A DNA stretch of 64,000 bases, from NCBI GenBank assembly GCA_029718625.1, contig CM056376.1, forward strand, positions 112,604,112-112,668,111, in the 5' to 3' direction. The notes beneath the pieces were generated by a model, which worked only from the letters and a program-made list of their open reading frames with translations, made no database searches and was not told the DNA's origin. Shown one piece after another: positions 55,305 through 64,000 of the stretch. The position numbers and the translations under genes are program-made. Numbering within the stretch: the first letter of the stretch is position 1; each line of letters begins with the position of its first letter. This stretch comes from Synaphobranchus kaupii (Eukaryota > Chordata > Actinopteri > Anguilliformes > Synaphobranchidae).

Positions 55305-55745
55305 TATTTGGATATATGGAGGCAGGAATACACCCTGGACAGTTTGCCAATCCATGCAGGGCACACACACCATTCACTTACACCAGTGGTCCCCAACCCT
55401 GTTCCTGGAGATCTACCATCTTGTAGGTTTTCACTTCGACCCTAATTTGGCACACCTCATTATACTAATTAGCAGCCCAACAAGATCTCTAGCTGTTGAA
55501 TGAGGTGTGCTTTCTTAGGGTTGGAGTGAAAACCTACAGGACAGTAGATCTCCAGGAATAGGGTTGGGGACCACTGACTTACACCTATGGGCAATTTAGA
55601 GACTCCAATTAACCTAACTACCTGGAGGAAACCCACACGGACACGGGGGGAACATGCAAACTCCACACAGAAAGGCCGGGATTCGAACTCTGTACCTTCT
55701 TGTTGTGAGGCGACAGTGCTATTCACTGCAGCACCGTGCCACCCA
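55305..55745 (-). repeat. SINE/LINE-tail repeat, interrupted
   Basis: On the minus strand it begins with a tRNA-like region (gcacggtgctgcagtgaatag, box-B-like gagttcgaatcccgg) and continues with the common fish motif gtggagtttgcatgttcccc and cctggacagtttgcc-like sequence. It is split by the MITE at 55384-55576. Confidence 0.7.
55384..55576. mobile_element. hAT-type MITE nested in a SINE-like repeat
   Basis: 193 bp with inverted ends (cagtggtccccaaccctgtt and its near complement). Flanked by perfect 8-bp duplications acttacac at 55376-55383 and 55577-55584. Confidence 0.94.
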
Positions 55746-56039
55746 GTATGGAACATACAGACTAGCAAAAACACTGTTCCAGGTTTTACTCAGGGCAGTT
55801 AGCCAGCTACAAGGAACAGGGCCCTGAAATATACCTGAAACGAATTGTGTGGTACTACCAACTGCCAGCACAACTCTACACTACACAAACACAGCACAAT
55901 AATAATAATAATAATAAACAAACACAGTTTCTTAGAAACCAGCTAATCACACCAACAACCCCACAAAAGCAACTTCTACACATCTCCTCCATCACACTCA
56001 CTATACAAACACACTCACACAAACACACTCACCACAATC

Positions 56040-56520
56040 ACTAGATAAACATACACACCACTAGCCAAACACAATTACCACCACACAAACACATTCACTA
56101 TATAAACACACTCAGTACTATACAAACACACTCACCACTACACAAACACACTCAATATACAAACACACTCACCACTACACAAACACACTCAGTACTACAC
56201 AAACACAATTACCAACACACAAACACATTCACTATACAAACACACTCACCACTATATAAACACACTCAGTACTACACAAACACATTCACTATACAAACAC
56301 ACTCACCACTACACAAACACACTCAGTACTACACAAACACATTCACCACTACACAAACACACTCAGTACTATACAGACACACTCATTACACAAACAAACT
56401 AAGTACTGCACAAACACACTCGCCAATGCACAAACATGCTCACTACAAAAGCACACTCACCATTACACAAACACACTCACTTTACACAAACTCACGCACG
56501 ACTACACAAACACACAGATG
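56040..56520 (+). repeat. acaaacacactcac-type tandem repeats
   Basis: Units of about 18-20 and 36-40 bp (cactacacaaacacactcag) repeat with variation. On the minus strand it is TG-rich. No exon is adjacent. Confidence 0.85.
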
Positions 56521-56879
56521 AGCAGTGACGCTTCCTACTTCCGTCTTTCAAGTGTCATAGGAGACAAAAGGATCTCCTCCCTTTACAAACACATCATGCT
56601 AAAACAATGTGAGCCATGCTAATGGTTGTGATTCTTCTAATTCCTGCTGTGCGCACATGACGTATGTCTAATACGTCAAGAGGAACATTTTTGAAAATAT
56701 ATTCACGTCCATACCCTGTAGCAAATCACTTTATCATAATCTTTTGCAGTATAACACAGGTGAATATTACCCAATACCTACCATTCCTGTTTTTCAGAAA
56801 GCTAAGGGCAAAATCCCTATTGTACAGCATGGTCATGATTTTTACATACAAGTTTAATGTTACTGACACTGCAGCTACA

Positions 56880-57110
56880 GAATCAATCAATCAATCAATA
56901 TTTATTTATATAGCGCATTTCACAACAAGTTGTCACAATGCACTTCACAGCAAAACCCAGCCTAAACCCCCCACAAGAGCAAGCCAAAGGCAACAGTGGC
57001 AAGGAAAAACTCCCTGGTGTAACTAGGAAGAAACCTTGGAAGGAACCAGACTCAATGGGGGAACCCATCCTCCTCTGGTCGGCTCAGGGTCTAGGGCTTA
57101 AAGACCAACA
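56880..57110 (-). repeat. Dispersed LINE-type 3' repeat
   Basis: Begins (aatc)n, then atttatttatatagcgcatt and aaactccctggtg...aagaaaccttggaaggaacc. This is a common fish interspersed repeat read from its 3' end. Confidence 0.65.
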
Positions 57111-57667
57111 TGGTCAAAACAGCCAATGTCCATGATAATATAATTTGCAGCAGCTAGATGACAGTCCAGATGTGGCGGCAGTGATGGTGGGGAACCGGGC
57201 GCCGATGGCGGTGGGAGCAGCTGGCAGCGGTGGTAAGGAGGGAGGGGCAAGCGGCAACGGACAGGAAGCCGGAAAGCGGCAACGGACAGGAAGCCGGAAT
57301 AACAAATCTCCCTGAACATTTGAGCATTTTTATTCCGTTGTAAAATTACAGTGTATCTAAGGTGGAACACAGAAGCCTACTTGGTTCAAAACTGAACTTT
57401 AATGTGTAAATTGTTTTGACTTTTTCTTAGGCTGAGAAAATAAAATTTTCAACCCTCAAAAAACTGGCATATTGTATGCTACCTTAGACAAATGATATGG
57501 ATGACTGATATGGATTGCATTGTACAGGGACCTGTTATTGAGCTGGTCCAGTTTCATTAACATCAGAATCCAGTAGACATCCCCATTGTGTTTGTTAACC
57601 ATTGTCATAAGATACAATATGGCTTTACATTGAACAGAAAATCTCAGTAACATTAATACAGTCAGTA

Positions 57668-57995
57668 ATTAGGCTTGCGGAAATGAGAAAAGGAGCGAAC
57701 ATGTCAGTTAGACTGACATGGGAGGAGGGGAACACTGGCGCACACTCTTTCACTCTCACACTCTGTTACGTAACATGATGACTACCGTAGATTTCACTGA
57801 AACCCTGCTTCCTGCTTCTTCCTCCTACCAGTAGACAAATGGGAGAGCTATACTGTGACCAAGACCCATTTAAATCCAACCACATGCGTGGGACTAGCTT
57901 TTCATATGTGGGAAAGGGAGGACTGATAACACAGCAGTCACACACAGGAGAACACAGGAGCTGTTCACTGGGGTGGTGGGGGAATAGCGAACCGC

Positions 57996-58040
<45 letters not shown>

Positions 58041-58417
58041 AGCGTGAGTCTCACCTCCAGAACGAAACAAGCCATTTCCAGGCCCAGGGAAATGTGCTAA
58101 TCTGTGGGGATCTGAATTCTAGACCCGGAACACTGCCGGATTTCACCAGCACAGAGGGAGACAACTACATTACCGGCAAAAACCCCTTCAATGAATGTAA
58201 TTTCTCCAAAATTAAAAATTCTCAAAAATTAGAAATTAGGCTTGTCGGAAATGAGAAAAGAGGAGCGACCACGTCAGTTAGACTGACATGGGAGGAGCGG
58301 AACACTGGCACACACTCTTTCACTCTCACACTCTGTTACGTAACATGACTACCGTAAATTTCACTGAAACCCTGCTTCCTGCTTCCTCCTCCTACCAGTA
58401 GACAAATGGGAGAGCTA
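57668..58417 (+). repeat. 183-bp direct repeats flanking a short segment
   Basis: 57668-57850 and 58235-58417 are near-identical (attaggcttg...gacaaatgggagagcta). Between them lies a (GA)n tract (57998-58036). A second 60-bp direct repeat (gcacagagggagacaactac) occurs at about 58148 and 58419. The layout suggests an insertion or duplication within a LINE. Confidence 0.8.
58055..58075 (-). CDS. gne: Possible alternative first coding exon of gne
   Basis: An ATG followed by six codons (MACFVLE) ends in a good GAG|GTGAGA donor. Its phase 0 fits the 16 open codons upstream of the main gne start. Human GNE has a longer isoform from an upstream exon, which makes this plausible. However, LINE sequence begins about 15 bases upstream and no promoter is seen, so this is a weak candidate. 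Confidence 0.2.
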
Positions 58418-60897
58418 GCACAGAGGGAGACAACTACATTACTGGCACAAACCCCTTCAATGAATCAAATTTCTCTAAGAAACAACCATGACAGGGTTAC
58501 CAACAAAAATGGTAAGGAACTCCTGCAGCTCTGCCGTAGCCTGAGTCTGTACATTGTCAATGGTAGGATACGAGGGGACTCTTTGGGAAGATACACCTAT
58601 TGCTCACCTCTTGGCTGCAGTACAGTTGATTACATGGTCACAGATATGAACCCTTTCTCTTTCAGATCATTCACTGTCAAGCCACTAACCTTGATCACAG
58701 CCAAATTACTGTTTATTTCAAAAGAACAGAAACTAACACCACCACACACGCACAGCCCAGTAAGCTGTTCAGTATCCCCAAATCATACAGATGGGCCGAA
58801 AACAGTACTGAGGAATACCAGAAAGCAATGAGTAGCAAAGTCATTCAAAGATTATTAGATATCTAATTTGAAAATATAAAAAAATAAACAAATAAAACCG
58901 AAAGAAGACATCTGGTTTGATACAGAATGTCTAAATATAAGGAAAGAACTGCAGAAATGATCAAATCAAAAACATAGAGATCCATCAAACCCTGATTTGC
59001 GCCTTTGCTACTGTGAGAAACTAAAACACTACAAACACACGCTCAGAACCAAAAAGGCACTATAGATCCGTAAGCAGCTGACACTAAATGAGGAGTCCAT
59101 AAATTCTAACAATTTCTGTGAAAATTCGAATACACTGAATAAAACAAAACCTGAACAATTGGCCATTCAAAATGGAGATATATGGATTAAACATTTCAAA
59201 ACACTCACACAAAACAATACATCTGGACCTGATGGCATCTTAAATGAGATGCTCAAATACACCAGTGTCAAATTTCAACAGGCCATTATAAATATTTTTA
59301 ACTTGGTTCTGAGGGTAGGTTTCTTCTGTGACATCTGGAATCAAGGGCTAATAACACCAATTTTTAAAAGTGGAGATAAATTGGATCCCAACAATTACCG
59401 AGGCATTTGTGTGAACAGTAATCTGGGGAAGGTACTTTGTAGCATCTTTAATACAAGATTTATAGACTTTCTTAATGAACACAATGTCTTGAGTAAAAGT
59501 CAAATTGGATTTTTACCAAATCACTGCACAGCCGATCATATTTACACCCTACACACTCTAATAGAAAAATATGTTACCCAAAATAAAACAAAATTTTTTG
59601 CTTGCTTCATAGATTTCCAAAAAGCATTTGATTAAATTTGGCATATTGGCTTATTCTACAAACTTTTTGAAAGTGGTGTAGGGGGTAAAACATATGATAT
59701 TATTAAATCAATGTACACAGGCAAAAAGTGCGGCATACAAATTGACAATAAAAGAACAGATCTCTTCATCCAGGGGCGTGGCGTGAGACAGGGCTGCAAC
59801 CTGAGCCCAACACTATTCAACATTTATATCAATGAATTGGCTACTTTGTTGGAGCAATCCTCAGTCCCTGGTCTCATGCTACAGGATAAAGAAGTCAAAC
59901 TCCTATTATACGCAGGTGACTTGGTTCTGCTGTCGCCCACAGCACAGGGGTTACAGCAAGACCTGGACCTGCTTCAGACATACCGTCAGACCTGGGCCCT
60001 GACGGTAAATATGAAAGAGTCAAAGATAACTGTTTTCCAAAAAAGATCCAGATCTCAGGGAAACACACATAATTTCAGAATAGGGACAGACAACATAGAA
60101 CAGTGCACACATTATAACTATTTAGGCCTGAAAATAAGATCTACTGGAAGATTCAACCTGGCAACAAATGAACTGAAAAAGAAAGCACGCAGGGCATTCT
60201 ATGCCATAAAGAAAAATCAGATCAGATCAGCCTTGAAATCCCAATTAGAATTTGGCTAAGATTATTTTTATCTGTAATTGACCCAATTGCCCTATATGGC
60301 AGCGAAGTGTGAGGTCCGCTTACAAAGCAAGATTTTGCTGAATGGGACAAACACCCAACTGAAACCCTGCATGCGGAGTTTTGTAAGAACATCTTACAAG
60401 TACAACGGAAAACTACAAACAATGCATGCAGGGCAGAATTAGGCAAATACCCCCAATCAAAATTCAAAAAAGGGCATAAAAATTTTGGAGACATCTAAAA
60501 AACAGCGACCCCCACTCATACTATTACAAAGCCCTGCAATGCCAAGAGCTGAGCCCAGAGAAGAGTCCCTTCACTCAGCTGGTCCTGAGGCTCAGTTCAC
60601 AAACCCCCACTAACACCCCCCAGCCTCAGGACAGCTACATACCAACAATACCAATCAGAATCAAGCAAATTATAAAGCAACAAAATGATATAACTTATTG
60701 GAAAACTTTGTTCCGCTCCTCCCATCTCAGTCTAACTGACATGGTCGCTCGAGTTTTTGTGAGATTATTTATCTTATAATTATTAGCTTATGTATTTGCA
60801 TGTATTTATGGTTTTTGTTTATATTTCATAGGTTTGTTTATAAAGCTTTGCCAATACATATATCGATTAATGTCAAGACAAGCATTTTGAAATTAAT

Positions 60898-60955
<58 letters not shown>

Positions 60956-60960
60956 GGTTC
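58080..60960 (+). mobile_element. Decayed LINE with GA-repeat tail
   Basis: Runs from endonuclease fragments to a tail reading gaaattaattgaattgagag and a (GA)n tract at about 60904-60958. No target duplication found. Near 60710-60750 is an inverted match to the gagcgaccacgtcagttaga motif of the 57.7- and 58.3-kb direct repeats. Confidence 0.8.
58094..60494 (+). pseudogene. LINE ORF2 remnant
   Basis: Endonuclease parts LICGDLNSRPGTLPDF and GRYTYCSPLGCSTVDYMVTD are followed by reverse-transcriptase blocks NNTSGPDGILNEMLKY, DPNNYRGICVNSNLGKVLCS, FACFIDFQKAFD, GRGVRQGCNLSPTLFNIYIN and the active-site region LLYAGDLVLLSP. The normal second residue pair is D-D, here G-D. There is a stop right after FQKAFD (59634-59636) and several frame changes. 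Inactive. Confidence 0.88.
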
Positions 60961-62134
60961 CTACTCCAACTCACGCTGAAGTCACAGCCTCAGTTTCTAG
61001 CAGCAGGGAGAGCCAGCTGAAGATAAAAAAGAATATAAAAATTCATAATAACAAGAACATGTTGCTCAGCCCCATCTAGGCCTGGTCATTCAGTATCCAG
61101 CTGGACTCAAGCATGAGGGCCTCTCCTGCTTGACCTGGGAAGCTACTACACAAACTGACCTGGACTACCCATCAAAGGAGAGACTGGCCCTGTTCTGTGA
61201 CTGTAAAATCCACACTCTCTCACAGATTCCACCATCACAAGGGCAGCATCACAAGCTCTTCTGATTGCAGAAAGTATAAAGTGAGGAGGGGCATCTGAAA
61301 ATATTCCTCAAAAATCTCTCGCTTCCAACTAACTTGCACGCAAATATTGCAGGTAGTCACACACAGGAGAACGCAAATCTCCATATCTCCTTTTAAACGC
61401 AAGTCTCCATATCTTCTTTACAAAATGTTTTACTTTTACTGTGACATTTTGAAAAAAAAACAAATTTTTCCATTTCAAATCTAGAGGGGATAAAAATCCC
61501 TCAGTCTGGCAACCCTGAAGAGGTGAAGAAGGATAGTAAAAAATCATCAGCAGACTCACATGAGGGTTTTTGCCTAGTTCCTGTGGACGCATGATCAGTT
61601 GAATGGATCTCACTGCAAAGTTTTTCTGACAAATTTTGGTTCGACTTCTCCGGAGTGCAGACACCCTGTGGCACTGAACCACAGTATTCCCATCTATACA
61701 AAAGGCTACTGCAATACGCCCCCTCATTTGCATGAAACATGCTTATTGGCTGAGGTGCAGCCCTGCCTTTGGGGCTGGACTGATTAGCCACCAGCCTCCA
61801 AATTAGTAGAGTACTAAAAAAAATGGTTGTGTACATGGTAAAGGTATTAGTAAGTCAGGCACTATATCTGTTCCTGCCATGGTATATCTCTTTGACTTCA
61901 GTCTCAAGAAATGAGGTATGGTCACAGTTGTCCCGCTTGTCTCTCCAAACCACAAACTGACCAATTACACCATGGGGTGAAAATTATTACAAGTATCAAA
62001 GTTTAGTTACTGTTGGTTCTGGTAATGAACAAAGCTCCTTTGCATCACACTTTGCACATTATCACAGGTTATTGTTCCCAAATCATTCATGATAAGTTCT
62101 GAGCCAACAGCATTTTCGTACATATGATAATATA
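60961..62134. other. No gene recognised
   Basis: No exon, RNA gene or repeat family identified. Open minus-strand frames near 61330-61836 have no recognisable domain. Confidence 0.45.
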
Positions 62135-63705
62135 CAGTCAAGCCGGAAAGTCTGCACACCCCTTTCACCTTCTCCACGTTTTATTACGTTACAGACTTAT
62201 ACTACAATAGATTGAGTTCATTTTTTCCCTCAAACATCTACACACAATAGTCAATAATGACAAAGTGAAAACAGGTTTTTAGAAAATATGCAATTTTATT
62301 TTACTGACAAAAATAGGTTATTTAGGGGTTACATATCTGTACACACCCTTAGCCTAATACTTGGTTGCTGCACCTTTGGCAGCGATTACAGCTTCAAGGC
62401 GTCTTGGGAAAGAAGCTACGAGCTTGGCACACTTGTTTCTGGACATTTTTGCCCATTCCTCTTGGCATATCCTTGCAAGCTCCATCAGGTTGGATGGGGA
62501 GTGTCGGTACACAGCCATTTTCAGCTCTTTCCACAGATGTTCAATTGGATTCAGGTCTGGGCTCTGGCTGGGCCACTCAAGGACATGCACAGACGTTCTC
62601 CGAAGCCACTCCTTTGTTCTCTTGGCTGTGTGCTTCGGGTCGTTGTCATGTTGGAAGGTAAACCTTCGCCCCAGTCTGAGGTCCAGAGCGCTCTGGAGCA
62701 GGTTTTCTTCAAGGATCTTGGTGTACTTAACTGCATTCATCTTTCCCTCCATCAGGACTAGTCGCCCCGTTCCCGCTGCTGAAAAACATCCCCACATCAT
62801 GATGCTGCCACCGCCATGCTTCACTGTAGGGATGGTATTAGCCAGGTCATAAGCAGTGCCTGGTTTCCTCCAGACGTGACGCTTGGTATTCAGGCCAAAA
62901 AGTTCAATTTTGGTTTCATCAGACCAGAGAATCTTGATTCTCATGGTTTGAGAGTCCTCTAGGTGCCAAGCAGGCTGTGATGTGCCTTTTACTAAGGAGG
63001 GGCGTCCGTCTGGCCACTCTACCATAAAGGCCTGATTGGTGGAGTGCTGCCTGGATGGTTCTGAAAGGTTCTCCCATCTCCACAAGGATACGCTGGAGCT
63101 CTGTCAGAGTGACCCTCGGGTTCCTGCTCACCTCCCTGGCTAAGGCCCGTCTTCCCCGATTGCTCAGTTTGGCCGGGCGGCCAGGTCTAGGAAGATTCTT
63201 GGTGGTTCCAAACTTCTTCCATTTATGAATGATGGTGGCCACTGTGCTCTTTGGAACCTGTAAAGCTGCAGAGATTTTTCTGTACCCTTCTCCAGATAAT
63301 TCCTTTGACCCCATGGCTTGGAGTTTGCTCTGACATGCACTGTCAACTGTGGGACCTTATATAGGCAGGTGTTGGCAATCCCCAATCATGTCCAATCAAT
63401 TTAATTTATCACAGGTGGACTCCAATTAAGTTGTAGAAACATCTCAAGCAGTATCAGTGGAAACAAAATGCACCTCAGCTCACTTTTGGGTGTCATATGT
63501 ACACTTGTGTACATATGATATTTTACATTTAGATTTTTAATAAATTAGCACAAATGTCTAAAAACCTGTTTTCACTTTGTCATTATGGGCTATTTTGTGT
63601 AGAATTTCGAGACAAAAAATGAACTCAATCTATTGTAGAATATGCCTGTAACGTAATAAAACATGGAGAAGGCGAAAGGGGTGTGCAGACTTTCCGGCTT
63701 GACTG
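62135..63705 (-). mobile_element. Tc1-like transposon, Passport-like, copy 3
   Basis: 1,571 bp, TA-flanked, both inverted ends (cagtcaagccggaaagtctg) intact, so it could still be moved by transposase supplied from elsewhere. The internal gene has deletions. Confidence 0.92.
62354..63314 (-). pseudogene. Tc1-like transposase with deletions, copy 3
   Basis: The start MGSKELS is followed by a deletion that joins GEGYRKIS directly. Another small deletion lies at GEPFRTIQ. A third, near 62965, shifts the frame inside the AKRHLEDSQ region. The C-terminal half is open and keeps LWSDETK, HDNDPKHTAKR and [13 protein letters not shown]. It is related to the intact copies at 4828 and 23862. Confidence 0.92.
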
Positions 63706-64000
63706 TATACTATCATTTATAGCAGCATGCAGACCAAAACTAATCTGCTTATCCTGTCTTTACAACCAGCCTCATTGGGCCAAAATAAGAAGAAATAGGA
63801 AATAGAAAAAAACGGCCTTGGTGTCATCTTCATGTACATTGTAACTGGTTTCATGTTTACTTGATAAGCGGTCTGAAAACAATGATTGCGTTCACGCCAT
63901 TTCACAAGCCGACACACTGCAAACCTGTAACTGTATGAAGCTGTGCTCATATACATTAAGAAATTATTGATATAGGCTACCAGTCCTGATTCTAAATCAT
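63706..64000. other. No gene recognised
   Basis: Short right-edge stretch with nothing identified. Confidence 0.4.

Overview
This window is nuclear DNA from a vertebrate, almost certainly a teleost or other ray-finned fish. The evidence is split vertebrate genes with GT-AG introns, several Tc1/mariner families typical of fish (one with Sleeping-Beauty-type ends), hAT and Harbinger-like miniature elements, and fish-type LINE tails. I see no prokaryotic genes, operons, CRISPR arrays or RNA genes.

Three host genes can be supported. (1) Minus strand, 2678-2929: the first coding exon of a transmembrane (MACIT-type, collagen XIII/XXIII/XXV-like) collagen whose remainder lies off the left edge. (2) Plus strand, 8308-28916: clta, clathrin light chain A, complete in seven coding exons including the two small neuron-type exons (19415-19468 and a 36-nt micro-exon at 26429-26464). 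(3) Minus strand, 55067-35960: gne, the bifunctional UDP-GlcNAc 2-epimerase/ManNAc kinase of sialic acid synthesis, in eleven coding exons. clta and gne converge tail to tail about 7 kb apart, as in the human CLTA-GNE neighbourhood. They are not a functional pathway pair: one serves clathrin coats, the other sialic acid supply.

The rest is repeats. Three copies of one Tc1-like family (4435-6067, 23644-25272, 62135-63705) include two with uninterrupted 339-residue transposases. A second Tc1 family (10458-12336) is broken by a nested hAT-type miniature element and a 133-bp duplication. Several non-autonomous elements with different terminal repeats share one internal core. A 3.4-kb LINE with 14-bp target-site duplications sits in gne intron 5, and another decayed LINE lies at 58.1-60.95 kb.

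Two observations stand out. First, four minisatellites begin at or within about 25 nt of 5' splice sites (clta exons 2 and 3, gne exons 7 and 11). The gne exon 11 array has copied the exon-intron junction itself into about two dozen tandem donor-like sites. Second, gne carries five single-base insertions, all in short G or C runs, while its splice sites and the rest of its reading frame look intact. That suggests sequencing or assembly error more than true decay, but it cannot be settled from the sequence alone.
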